DNA of 64,000 bases from Rhodobacter sp. (GCA_027490955.1 JAIXXB010000023.1:164851-228850), one strand, 5' to 3'; positions 49,452-59,107 are shown, counted from the first letter of the stretch. The notes: generated by a model not told the origin, from the sequence alone. A program made the numbers and translations.

Positions 49452-51218
49452 ATGAAAATGACCACCGAAGAAGCCTTTGTAAAAGTGTTGCAAATGCACG
49501 GGATCACCGATGCCTTTGGCATCATCGGTTCGGCCTTCATGCCGATATCCGACTTGTTCCCCCGCGCGGGCATCCGCTTTTGGGATTGCGCGCATGAAGG
49601 CTCGGGCGGGATGATGGCAGATGGGTATACCCGCGCATCTGGCCGTATGAGCATGATGATTGCGCAAAATGGCCCGGGCATCACCAATTTCGTCACCGCT
49701 GTGAAAACCGCCTATTGGAACCATACGCCGCTGCTGCTGGTCACGCCGCAGGCGGCCAACAAAACTATCGGTATGGGCGGTTTCCAAGAGGTGGAACAAA
49801 TGGCCCTGTTCAAAGACATGGTCGCCTATCAAGAAGAGGTGCGCGATCCGTCCCGCGTGGCCGAGGTGCTAAACCGCGTGATTTTGAACGCCCGCCGCGC
49901 CTCTGCCCCTGCCCAAATCAACATGCCGCGCGATTTTTGGACGCAGGTGATCGACATCACCCTGCCTGCCGTGGTTGAATTTGAACGCCCATCGGGCGGC
50001 GAGGCGGCAATGGCGCAGGCGGCAGAGCTGCTGTCATCGGCCAAGTTCCCCGTTATTTTGAACGGCGCGGGTGTGGTTTTGGCAGGCGCAATTCCCGATG
50101 CGATGGCGCTGGCCGAACGTTTGGATGCCCCCGTCTGCGTGGGTTATCAGCACAATGATGCCGCCCCTGCCAGCCACCCGCTGTTCGCTGGCCCCTTGGG
50201 CTATAATGGGTCAAAGGCTGCGATGGAGTTGATTAAACAGGCCGATGTGGTGCTGGCCCTTGGCACGCGCCTTAACCCGTTTTCCACCCTGCCGGGCTAT
50301 GGGCTGGATTACTGGCCCTCAGGCGCCAAGATTATCCAAGTTGACATCAACCCAGCCCGCATTGGCCTGACCAAACCTGTCACTGTGGGCATTGTGGGCG
50401 ATGCAGGCCATGTGGCGCGCGGGATTCTGGCGCGGCTTGGCCCTGATGCAGGCGAGACAGGCCGCGATGCGCGCCGCGCCACCATTGCGCAGACCAAATC
50501 GGCATGGGCGCAGGCGCTATCCTCGATGGATCACGAAGATGATGATGAAGGCACAACATGGAACGCGCGCGCCCGCGCTGCCAAGCCCGATTGGATGAGC
50601 CCGCGCATGGCATGGCGCGCCATCCAAGCCGCCCTGCCACGCGAGGCGATTATCTCGTCGGACATTGGCAATAACTGCGCCATTGGCAACGCTTACCCTG
50701 GTTTTGACGAAGGCCGCAAATATCTGGCCCCTGGCCTGTTTGGCCCCTGCGGTTATGGTTTGCCTGCTGTGGTGGGCGCAAAAATCGCTTGCCCCGATGT
50801 GACTGTGGTGGGCTTTTCAGGCGATGGCGCCTTCGGCATTGCGGTGACCGAACTTACCGCGATTGGCCGCCCAGAATGGCCCGCCGTGACCCAAGTTGTC
50901 TTCCGCAATTACCAATGGGGCGCGGAAAAGCGTAATTCGACCCTGTGGTATGATGATAACTTTGTCGGCACGGAATTGGATACCCAAGTCTCCTATGCGG
51001 GCATCGCGCGCGCCTGCGGGCTGCAAGGCGTGGTGGCCCGCACGATGGAAGAGCTAACCACTGCGCTCAAACAAGCGATCGAAGATCAAAAGGCAGGCAA
51101 GACCACCCTGATCGAGGCGATGATCAACCAAGAATTGGGCGAGCCTTTCCGCCGTGATGCGATGAAAAAGCCTGTCGCCGTGGCGGGGATTTCCGCCGCC
51201 GACATGGCCGCCGAATGA
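49452..51218 (+). CDS. xsc: Sulfoacetaldehyde acetyltransferase
   Basis: ThDP enzyme, ITDAFGIIGSAFMPISDLFPRAGIRFWDCAHEGSGGMMADGYTRASGRMSM; next to tpa/tauR. Confidence 0.93.
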   Translation: MKMTTEEAFVKVLQMHGITDAFGIIGSAFMPISDLFPRAGIRFWDCAHEGSGGMMADGYTRASGRMSMMIAQNGPGITNFVTAVKTAYWNHTPLLLVTPQAANKTIGMGGFQEVEQMALFKDMVAYQEEVRDPSRVAEVLNRVILNARRASAPAQINMPRDFWTQVIDITLPAVVEFERPSGGEAAMAQAAELLSSAKFPVILNGAGVVLAGAIPDAMALAERLDAPVCVGYQHNDAAPASHPLFAGPLGYNGSKAAMELIKQADVVLALGTRLNPFSTLPGYGLDYWPSGAKIIQVDINPARIGLTKPVTVGIVGDAGHVARGILARLGPDAGETGRDARRATIAQTKSAWAQALSSMDHEDDDEGTTWNARARAAKPDWMSPRMAWRAIQAALPREAIISSDIGNNCAIGNAYPGFDEGRKYLAPGLFGPCGYGLPAVVGAKIACPDVTVVGFSGDGAFGIAVTELTAIGRPEWPAVTQVVFRNYQWGAEKRNSTLWYDDNFVGTELDTQVSYAGIARACGLQGVVARTMEELTTALKQAIEDQKAGKTTLIEAMINQELGEPFRRDAMKKPVAVAGISAADMAAE

Positions 51219-51958
51219 GCCTACCTTTCGATCTTTCTCCTCTGGCCGCGCTCTATATGGGCGCGGTCTTTTTGCTGGCGGCCTTTGTGCGCGGCTATTC
51301 TGGCTTTGGCTTTTCCGCGCTGGTGGTCTCGGCCTCGGCGCTGGTCACCAATCCGTTGTATTTTGTGGCGGTGGTGATGTTTTGCGAATTTGGCCTGACC
51401 TTTCAGCAATGGCGCGGCGTGTCAAAAGATGTGCGCTGGCCGCTGGTTTGGGTGCTGCTGGGCGGGGCGGTGATTGGCCTGCCCCTAGGGCTGGCGGTGA
51501 TCACGGCGGTGCCTGTCGATACAGTGCGCGCGGTGGTTGCGATTTATGTGCTGGCCATGTGTGCGGTGCTCCTGCGCGGCTGGGTTCTGCCCGCCCAAGG
51601 CTTGCCTGCCACGGGGGCCGTGGGGGTGTTTGCAGGCGCGGCCAATGCGGTGGGCATGGCAGGCCTGCCTGTGGCCAGCTTTTTCACCGCGCAATCCATG
51701 CCAGCAGGGGCCTTTCGCGCCACGCTGATTGCCTATTTCGCCATATTGGACATTTTTTCGGCCCCGCTGATGTGGTGGCACGGCATGGTCACATGGGATA
51801 CCGTCTATGCTGCGGCCCTTTCTGCGCCCATCATTGTCTTTGGTGTCTGGGTGGGGGGCAGGCAATTTTTGCGCGTGGCCCCACAAGATTTTCGCCGTTT
51901 TGCCATTGGCCTGCTGGCCGTTTTGGCGCTGATTGGTTTGCTTAAGGCGGTGATGTGA
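51215..51958 (+). CDS. TauE/SafE-family anion exporter
   Basis: Multi-TM, FVRGYSGFGFSALVVSASALVTNPLYFV; ATGA overlap with xsc. Confidence 0.85.
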   Translation: MSLPFDLSPLAALYMGAVFLLAAFVRGYSGFGFSALVVSASALVTNPLYFVAVVMFCEFGLTFQQWRGVSKDVRWPLVWVLLGGAVIGLPLGLAVITAVPVDTVRAVVAIYVLAMCAVLLRGWVLPAQGLPATGAVGVFAGAANAVGMAGLPVASFFTAQSMPAGAFRATLIAYFAILDIFSAPLMWWHGMVTWDTVYAAALSAPIIVFGVWVGGRQFLRVAPQDFRRFAIGLLAVLALIGLLKAVM

Positions 51959-52914
51959 TGCTTTTGGTGGTCAATGCAGGCTCGTCCTCGGTGAAACTGG
52001 CGCTGTTTGAGGGCGCGGTGATGCGCGCTGCGCATAATGTGGCGCAGCTGGGCGCGGGCGGGTATGAGGCCGCGCTGGCGCAGGGGCTGTCGGCATTGGG
52101 CGCGCCCGCATTGACAGCGGCGGCACATCGCGTGGTGCATGGGGGGCAGGGGCTGACCGCAACCTGTGCCATCTCGCCCGATGTTCTGGCTCAAATCACC
52201 GCCGCGGTGCCGCTGGCCCCGCTGCATAACCCCGCCAATCTGGCCTGTATCCATGCCATTGCGCGCATTCATCCAGACCTGCCGCAATATGCCGCCTTTG
52301 ATACAGCCTTTCACGCCAGCATCCCGCGCGAAGAATACAGCTATGCCATTCCTGCCGCAGAAAACCTGCGCCGCTTTGGGTTTCACGGCCTGTCCTATGC
52401 CAGTATGGTGCGCCGCTTGGCCCATAGTTTGCCGCGCCGTCTCTTGGGCTTGCACCTTGGCAATGGCGCCTCGCTTTGCGCGATTTTGGACGGCCGTTCC
52501 ATCGCCACAACAATGGGCCATTCGCCGCAAGATGGGCTGATCATGGGCACGCGGGCAGGGACGATTGACAGCGCCGCCGTGCTGACCTTGGCGCGCCGCC
52601 ACGGAATTGACGGGGCCGAAGCCTTGCTCAACCGCCAATCGGGTTTGCTGGCCCTGTCGGGCAGCAATGATATGCGCGCAGCCACCCCGCAGGCGCGCGC
52701 GATGTTCACCCATGCGGTCCTGCGCCATGCGGGTGCCATGATCGCCCTGATGGGCGGGCTAGATGCCGTTGCCTTTTCGGGCGGTATTGGCGAAAATGAC
52801 GCGCATTTGCGCGAAAGCATCACACAGGGCCTTGCCTTTCTGGGCCCATTTGACACGCATATCCTGCCCGCCGAAGAGGAACGCCAAATCGCACTGGATG
52901 TGGCCGCGTTATAG
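51955..52914 (+). CDS. Compact acetate kinase-family protein (319 aa)
   Basis: LVVNAGSSSVKLALF, AHRVVHGG, FDTAFH, LGLHLGNGAS, MGTRAGTID, FSGGIGEN, AEEERQIALD; shorter than typical ~400 aa AckA. Confidence 0.88.
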   Translation: MMLLVVNAGSSSVKLALFEGAVMRAAHNVAQLGAGGYEAALAQGLSALGAPALTAAAHRVVHGGQGLTATCAISPDVLAQITAAVPLAPLHNPANLACIHAIARIHPDLPQYAAFDTAFHASIPREEYSYAIPAAENLRRFGFHGLSYASMVRRLAHSLPRRLLGLHLGNGASLCAILDGRSIATTMGHSPQDGLIMGTRAGTIDSAAVLTLARRHGIDGAEALLNRQSGLLALSGSNDMRAATPQARAMFTHAVLRHAGAMIALMGGLDAVAFSGGIGENDAHLRESITQGLAFLGPFDTHILPAEEERQIALDVAAL

Positions 52915-52932
52915 CTGCGGCTTTGCTCTTTG

Positions 52933-52963
52933 CTTCTCTTTTTCCCAAATATCCTGGGGGGAG
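52933..52963. repeat. Half copy of dispersed repeat (copy 4)
   Basis: CTTCTCTTTTTCCCAAATATCCTGGGGGGAG. Confidence 0.65.
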
Positions 52964-52996
52964 CGCGCCCTTTGCGCGCTGGGGGGCTAGCCCCCC
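52962..52996. terminator. Two stacked hairpins AGCGCGC-N5-GCGCGCT and GGGGGGCTAGCCCCCC
   Basis: Perfect stems downstream of the acetate kinase gene. Confidence 0.5.
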
Positions 52997-53051
52997 TTTC
53001 GCCGCTGGCCGCGTGCTTTGACCTTGCCAGATTGGCGCAACTGGCTAATCT

Positions 53052-53933
53052 GTGGCCATGATGACACCCGAAGATATCGCCCTGTCCTTGCCCATCTGGC
53101 GCGGCACCCCGCGCCTGTCTGTCTTGTCGGGCGGGATCACCAATGTGAATTTCCGCGTCACCGATGACAGCGGCGATTATGTAGTGCGCATTGGCGATGA
53201 CATTCCCGTGCATCACATCTCGCGCGCGGGGGAACTTGCCGCCAGTATCGCGGCCCATGCGGCAGGCATCTCGCCCCCTGTCATCCACCATGGCTCGCGC
53301 GCTTTGGTGATTGGTTTTGTGCAAGGGCGCACCATGACCCCCGCCGATTTCCAACATGGCGCTCTGCGCCATCAGGCGGTTGATCTGATTGCCCGCGCGC
53401 ATCGCATGATGCCAGAGCATCTGCGCGGCGCGGCCCAAGTGTTTTGGGTGTTTCATGTGCTGCGCGACTATGCCGCGCGGCTGGTGGCCGAATCCCACCC
53501 CCGCGTGGCCCAATTGCCCGCGCTGATGGATCAGGCGCGTGATTTGGAACGCGCGGCCCGGCCGATTGACATGGTTTTTGGCCATAACGATCTGCTGGCG
53601 GGCAATTTCATCCACGATGGCGCGCGCCTATGGCTGATTGACTGGGATTATGCAGGCTGGGGCAGCCCCCTGTTCGATCTTGGCGGATTTGCTGCCAATA
53701 TGGGCCTGACCCCGCCCCAAGAAACCCAGATGCTGGAACAGTATTTCGGCACCATCCCTGCTGATTTACCGCGACGCTATGCCGCGATGAAAGCCGCCGC
53801 TGCCCTGCGCGAGGCGCTGTGGGCCATGGTATCACAGCACCATTCCACGCTTGATTTCGACTATGCCGCCTATGCCAGCACCTGCCTTGACACCTTTGCC
53901 GCCGCCTATTCCCAATTTCAGAGGACGCCATGA
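53052..53933 (+). CDS. Choline/ethanolamine kinase-like (APH fold) phosphotransferase
   Basis: VFGHNDLLAGNFIHDGARLWLIDWDYAGWGSPLFDLGG. Confidence 0.85.
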   Translation: MAMMTPEDIALSLPIWRGTPRLSVLSGGITNVNFRVTDDSGDYVVRIGDDIPVHHISRAGELAASIAAHAAGISPPVIHHGSRALVIGFVQGRTMTPADFQHGALRHQAVDLIARAHRMMPEHLRGAAQVFWVFHVLRDYAARLVAESHPRVAQLPALMDQARDLERAARPIDMVFGHNDLLAGNFIHDGARLWLIDWDYAGWGSPLFDLGGFAANMGLTPPQETQMLEQYFGTIPADLPRRYAAMKAAAALREALWAMVSQHHSTLDFDYAAYASTCLDTFAAAYSQFQRTP

Positions 53934-56359
53934 AAACCCTGCCCACATCCGCCCGCGCCATCGTGATCGGGGGCGGAATCATTGGCTGCTCGACCGCTTA
54001 TCATTTGGGCAAGATTATGGACGAGGTCGTGCTGCTGGAACGCAAAAAGCTGACCTCAGGCACAACGTTTCATGCTGCGGGCCTTGTGGGGCAATTGCGC
54101 ACCTCTGCCAATATCACCCAGCTTTTGGGCTATTCGGTAGAACTTTACAAAAAGCTAGAGGCAGAAACAGGCCTGCAAACAGGCTGGAAGATGAACGGCG
54201 GCTTGCGCCTTGCCTGCAACGCCGACCGCTGGATCGAGGTGAAACGCCAAGCCACCACTGCGGCCAGCTTTGGGCTGGAAATGCATCTGCTGACCCCGCG
54301 CGAGGCGCAAGAGCTGTGGCCGCTGATGGAGATATCCGATTTGGTCGGCGCAGCCTATCTGCCCACCGACGGGCAGGCTAACCCCTCTGACATCACCCAA
54401 AGCCTTGCCAAAGGCGCGCGCATGGCGGGGGTGCAGATATTCGAAGATACGCCCGTCACGCGCATCATCACCGATCTGGGCCGAGTCACGGGGGTGGAAA
54501 CCGAATTTGGAACGATCCAATGTGATAAGGTCATCCTCTGCGCAGGGCAATGGACGCGCAGCCTTGCGGCCACAGTGGGGGTGAATGTGCCGTTGGTCTC
54601 GGTCGAACACCAATATATGATCACCGAGAAAATCGATGGCGTAACCCCCAACCTGCCCACTTTGCGCGACCCTGATAGGCGCACCTATTGGAAGGAAGAG
54701 GTGGGCGGTTTGGTCTGGGGCGGGTACGAGCCGAACCCAAAACCTTGGGCTGTGGATGGAATCCCAGAGGGGTTTCATTTTGATCTGCTGACTTCTGATT
54801 TCGACCATTACAGCCAGTTTATGGACGATGCGATTGCCCGCGTGCCCGCATTGGCATCGGCAGGGGTGAAGCAACTGCTCAACGGCCCAGAAAGCTTTAC
54901 CCCCGATGGCAATTTCATCTTGGGCGAGGCACCAGAACTGAACGGGTTGTTCATCGGCGCAGGCTTCAACGCCTTTGGCATTGCCTCGGGCGGGGGCGCG
55001 GGCATGACGCTGGCCGAATGGGCCGCCACGGGATCGGCCCCCTATGATCTGTGGCCAGTGGATATTCGCCGCTTTGGCCGCGCCCATAGCAGCACCGATT
55101 GGGTGCGCGCGCGCACCTTGGAAGCCTATGGCAAACATTACACCATCGCGTGGCCCTCCGAAGAAATGCAATCCGCGCGCCCCACCCGCCGCAGCCCGCT
55201 TTATGCGCATTTGGAACAGGCAGGCGCGGTCTTTGGCGAGAAATTGGGGTGGGAGCGGCCCAATTGGTTTGGCACCAAAGGCGCGAAAGATGGCTATTCT
55301 TTTTCCCGTCCCAATTGGTTCGACGCCGTGGGGCGCGAGCATAAGGCCGCGCGCGAGGCTGCCGTGCTGATTGACCAAACGTCATTTGCCAAGTTTCTGC
55401 TGCAGGGCCCAGAGGCCGAATCCGCCCTGTCCCATATCGCTGCAAACCGCGTTGACCGGCCCGTGGGCAGCCTGATTTATACCCAAATGCTCAATGACAA
55501 AGGCGGGATCGAGGCGGATGTCACCGTGGTACGCCTGTCCTATGACAGCTATTATATTGTGACAGGCACGGGCTTTGCCACGCGTGATTTCCATTGGATA
55601 TCCAAAGGCTTGGCAGGGTTTGATGCGAGGCTTACAGATATCACATCGTCCAATTCCGTCCTCTCGCTGATGGGCCCGCGCGCGCGCGATATTCTCGCGC
55701 GCCTGTGCCCTGATGATATATCCAACGCCGCCTTCCCCTTTGCCACGGCACGGCATATTTCGGTTGCGGGCTGCAGGGTTTTGGCGCTGCGCGTCACCTA
55801 TGTGGGCGAGTTGGGATGGGAGTTGCATCTGCCCGCTGACATGGCCGTTACAGTCTATACCGCGCTGATGGCGGCAGGGGCGAAAGATGGGCTGATCAAT
55901 GCAGGCTACCGTGCCATTGAAACCCTGCGGCTGGAAAAAGGCTACCGCGCATGGGGCGCGGAAATTGGCCCTGATCATACGCCCATCGAATCGGGGCTGG
56001 CTTGGGCCTGCAAGCTGAAAACAGACCAAAACTTCCGTGGCCGCGCCGCGCTGCAGGCACAGTTGGCAGGCGGGGTGAACAAACTGCTGGCCTGCTTTAC
56101 TGTGGATGATCCAACCATCCCCCTCCTTGGGCGCGAGACGATTTACAAAGATGGGCAGCGCGTGGGCTGGCTGGCCTCTGGCGGGTTTGGCCACACGATA
56201 GGCAAGCCAATTGGATACGGATTTATCCGCGTGCAAAACGTCACGGAAGATTTTGTTTTATCGGGAAAATATGAATTGGACGTGGCCGCAAACCGCCTGC
56301 CTGCCACTGTGCATATGGCCCCGCTTTATGATCCCAAAGGGGCGAAGATACGGGCATGA
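53930..56359 (+). CDS. FAD-dependent oxidoreductase with GcvT domain (dimethylglycine/sarcosine dehydrogenase-like)
   Basis: AIVIGGGIIGCSTAYHLGK (GxGxxG), GTTFHAAGLVGQLR, C-terminal GcvT/aminomethyltransferase-like region GYRAIETLRLEKGYRAWGAEI. Confidence 0.88.
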   Translation: MKTLPTSARAIVIGGGIIGCSTAYHLGKIMDEVVLLERKKLTSGTTFHAAGLVGQLRTSANITQLLGYSVELYKKLEAETGLQTGWKMNGGLRLACNADRWIEVKRQATTAASFGLEMHLLTPREAQELWPLMEISDLVGAAYLPTDGQANPSDITQSLAKGARMAGVQIFEDTPVTRIITDLGRVTGVETEFGTIQCDKVILCAGQWTRSLAATVGVNVPLVSVEHQYMITEKIDGVTPNLPTLRDPDRRTYWKEEVGGLVWGGYEPNPKPWAVDGIPEGFHFDLLTSDFDHYSQFMDDAIARVPALASAGVKQLLNGPESFTPDGNFILGEAPELNGLFIGAGFNAFGIASGGGAGMTLAEWAATGSAPYDLWPVDIRRFGRAHSSTDWVRARTLEAYGKHYTIAWPSEEMQSARPTRRSPLYAHLEQAGAVFGEKLGWERPNWFGTKGAKDGYSFSRPNWFDAVGREHKAAREAAVLIDQTSFAKFLLQGPEAESALSHIAANRVDRPVGSLIYTQMLNDKGGIEADVTVVRLSYDSYYIVTGTGFATRDFHWISKGLAGFDARLTDITSSNSVLSLMGPRARDILARLCPDDISNAAFPFATARHISVAGCRVLALRVTYVGELGWELHLPADMAVTVYTALMAAGAKDGLINAGYRAIETLRLEKGYRAWGAEIGPDHTPIESGLAWACKLKTDQNFRGRAALQAQLAGGVNKLLACFTVDDPTIPLLGRETIYKDGQRVGWLASGGFGHTIGKPIGYGFIRVQNVTEDFVLSGKYELDVAANRLPATVHMAPLYDPKGAKIRA

Positions 56360-56363
56360 AAAA

Positions 56364-56381
56364 GGGGGGGCTCGCCCCCCC
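56364..56381. terminator. Hairpin GGGGGGG-CTCG-CCCCCCC
   Basis: 7-bp perfect stem downstream of the oxidoreductase. Confidence 0.55.
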
Positions 56382-56383
56382 GC

Positions 56384-56406
56384 TTGCTAAAGCATAGCTT
56401 TAGCAA
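56384..56406. other. Perfect palindrome TTGCTAAAGC-ATA-GCTTTAGCAA
   Basis: 10-bp perfect arms, 3-nt loop. Confidence 0.65.
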
Positions 56407-56407
56407 C

Positions 56408-56481
56408 CTCCCCCCGAGGATATTTGGCAAAAAGAAGAAACGATCTGCGCTTCTTCTTTTCCCAAATATCCTGCGGGGGAG
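56408..56481. repeat. Full copy of dispersed hairpin repeat (copy 5)
   Basis: CTCCCCCCGAGGATATTTGGCAAAAAGAAGAA-acgatctgcgc-TTCTTCTTTTCCCAAATATCCTGCGGGGGAG. Confidence 0.75.
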
Positions 56482-56534
56482 CCGATCTGGCCCTGCCAGA
56501 GCGGCGGGGGCCGCATAGGCCCCCTTTTGCCCGA

Positions 56535-58205
56535 TCAATATCGCGCATCCCCCAGACCGCAAAACGGGTCATGCGGCGCTGTGCCCGCCCATGGCGCGCG
56601 GCCCAACAGGCAATCCAGCACGGCCTCTTGCATAGACGGCATGCTGGCATAGGCGTTGATATAGGTGCCGACGCGCGGTGCATCATACAGGTAGTAGGGA
56701 TAGCCAAAGCTGATGATCGCGGTGGGGATGTCGTGCCAATGCCGATCCATGGCGCGTTGAAAATTGCCTGCAACTTTCGCCCAATCCAGAAAAATCCGCC
56801 CGCGCGTCAGCAGGGTTTCTTCGGCGAACAGGTATAGCATCGCATCAAACTGGGCGGGGTCTGGTTGGGTGGTCTCATTCAGCATCGTCACTTCGAACCC
56901 CGCGCGGGCCAGCATATCGGGCAAATCCAACGGCAAGGGATGCGGCGCAAAGGGCATGACCACCCCGCCAGAATAGATCGCCAAGCGTTTGTGCTTGCCA
57001 AGGTTCAGCGGCAGCAAGCCTTGCACATCTTTGACCAAAGTTGGCGCGCGCGCGGTGATGGCGCGGGCAGTCTTATCCGCGGCCGCCAGTTTTTCGGGTG
57101 CAAAGGCTGCCAGATCGGTGCGCGTTTCCCCTTTATGCAGGCCCAGCGCGGCCTTGAGCCCCAAGATACGGATCAGCGCAGCCTCGTGCCGCGCGGGGCT
57201 GATGCGGCCATCGGCAATGGCCGCGTCGATCAGGGCGAAATCTGCTGCAGGATCATTCGAGAACAGGATGATATCGCAGCCATTTTCAATGACTTGTGGC
57301 AAGGTCACGTGGCGCGGCCCCCATGCGCCAAAACCTGCCATAGGCGTGGCATCTGAAACGATCAGCCCGTTAAACCCCATCTCGCCGCGCAAAAGGTCTA
57401 GGTTCAGCGATTTGGACAGCGAGGCGGGGCGATAGGCCTCGACCCCTGCCGCTGGGTTTTGCGCCAAAACATAGGCGGGCAGGGCGATATGCGCGCTCAT
57501 CACCGCCATCACCCCTGCGTCAATCGCCGCGCGATACAGTGCGCCGTGGCTGGCCTGCCAGTCGGGCATGGACAAGGGGTTGATGGTGGTAACCAAATGC
57601 TGGTCGCGGTCGTCATGGCCTTCGCCGGGCCAATGTTTGACAGTGGCGGCCATGCCAGCGCGCTGAAACACATCAATTTGTGCCAGCGCATGGGTTTGGA
57701 TGGTGGCCACATCACTGCCAAATCCGCGCGTGGCCACAATCGCACTGCGAAAGGCGGCGTTTATGTCTAGCACGGGCGTAAAAGACCAGTTGATCCCAAT
57801 GGCCCGCGCCTGCGCGGCCATGATTGTGCTGATCTCGCGCGTGGCGGCCACATCGCCAATCGCTGCCAGCGCCAAGGGGTTGGGCACTTCGGTGGCAAAG
57901 GGCAGGCTCATGCGCGAGCCTTCCAAATCGGCCGAGACCAGCAGCGGCACGGCAGCACCCGCCTGCGCGCGGGCGATCAAACCTTGTTCATAGGCAAGAT
58001 CAGCGCTGTAAAATCGTGTGATTCCCGCAGGTTGCAAGGCCATGATGCTGTCCAGCATGCCTGGATCATTGCCCATCACGATATGCACAAACAACTGCCC
58101 CACGCGCTGCGCGGGTGTCAATGCGGCCAAGGTTTGCGCCACCCATGCCACGCCTGCATCGTCCAGATGAAAGGGCGCGGCGCGCAGGTGGTCAAAGCGT
58201 GTCAT
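56535..58205 (-). CDS. Glycoside hydrolase family 3 protein (beta-N-acetylhexosaminidase-like)
   Basis: VKHWPGEGHDDRDQHLVTT (KH(F/W)PG-H motif), GFNGLIVSDATPMAGFG; start MTRFDHL. Confidence 0.85.
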   Translation of the reverse strand: MTRFDHLRAAPFHLDDAGVAWVAQTLAALTPAQRVGQLFVHIVMGNDPGMLDSIMALQPAGITRFYSADLAYEQGLIARAQAGAAVPLLVSADLEGSRMSLPFATEVPNPLALAAIGDVAATREISTIMAAQARAIGINWSFTPVLDINAAFRSAIVATRGFGSDVATIQTHALAQIDVFQRAGMAATVKHWPGEGHDDRDQHLVTTINPLSMPDWQASHGALYRAAIDAGVMAVMSAHIALPAYVLAQNPAAGVEAYRPASLSKSLNLDLLRGEMGFNGLIVSDATPMAGFGAWGPRHVTLPQVIENGCDIILFSNDPAADFALIDAAIADGRISPARHEAALIRILGLKAALGLHKGETRTDLAAFAPEKLAAADKTARAITARAPTLVKDVQGLLPLNLGKHKRLAIYSGGVVMPFAPHPLPLDLPDMLARAGFEVTMLNETTQPDPAQFDAMLYLFAEETLLTRGRIFLDWAKVAGNFQRAMDRHWHDIPTAIISFGYPYYLYDAPRVGTYINAYASMPSMQEAVLDCLLGRAPWAGTAPHDPFCGLGDARY

Positions 58206-59107
58206 GGCGCATTGGCCGAACGGCTGACCGATGGCAGGGGCGCTGCAGCAGGTGGCGCGGGTGGGCACAGACCATTGACCAAAGGCACAGGGCAAACCGC
58301 CGCAGGCGCAGTGGTTTGTGCAGGCGGGTTCAGCAAGGCGGGGTTCAGTTTCAAGGGCGCATCTTCGCCTGTGGCCGTGACAGGCGTCAGCGTGATCTCT
58401 GGGTCTTTGGGCAATTGCGGGGGCGGCACGACCAGCCGCGTGGGATAGCTGCCATCGCGGTTCAGCACCACCACTTTGGCCCCATCTTGCACCCGTTCAT
58501 ACAGATCCATCACGTCTTGATTGATCATGCGGAAACAGCCCGACGAGGCGTTCTTGCCAATCGAAAACCATTCGGGCGTGCCGTGAATGCGATAGCCATA
58601 GTCAATGCCATTCGTGGTCAGATACAGCGCGCGCGCGCCCAGCGGGTTTTCTGGCCCACCTGGTTGGCCCTTTTCCCATTTCGCCAGTTCAGGTTTGCGC
58701 GCAATCATTTCTGGCGGCGGCGTCCATGTGGGCCAGTTCTGGCGCGAGGTGATCAGCGCCGTGCCAGCCCATTGAAACCCGTCCCGCCCAACCGAAATGC
58801 CATAGCGCAGCGCGCGGTTTTTGCCCGTGATCAGGTAAAGATGCTTTTCGCTGGGGTTGATGATAACAGTGCCCACCGCCTCTTGGCTGGAGTAATAGAC
58901 CGAGGCGCGTTGAAATTCGGCAGGCAGTTTTTCAACGGGCACGGCAGGGATGGCAAAGCCGCCATCCTCTTTCGCGCCATAAACCCCTGCGATCACTTTG
59001 GGTTCTGGGGCGGCCACAAGGCCCGCTTCGATCATTTTGGGATCGGGCGCGCAGGCCGACAAAGCCCAGACAGCCCATGCGGCAAAAAGAAATGGTTTGT
59101 TCAACAT
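58202..59107 (-). CDS. L,D-transpeptidase (YkuD domain), lipoprotein-like N-terminus
   Basis: YRIHGTPEWFSIGKNASSGCFRMINQDVMDLYERV catalytic HxG...SxGCxR motif. Confidence 0.9.
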   Translation of the reverse strand: MLNKPFLFAAWAVWALSACAPDPKMIEAGLVAAPEPKVIAGVYGAKEDGGFAIPAVPVEKLPAEFQRASVYYSSQEAVGTVIINPSEKHLYLITGKNRALRYGISVGRDGFQWAGTALITSRQNWPTWTPPPEMIARKPELAKWEKGQPGGPENPLGARALYLTTNGIDYGYRIHGTPEWFSIGKNASSGCFRMINQDVMDLYERVQDGAKVVVLNRDGSYPTRLVVPPPQLPKDPEITLTPVTATGEDAPLKLNPALLNPPAQTTAPAAVCPVPLVNGLCPPAPPAAAPLPSVSRSANAP

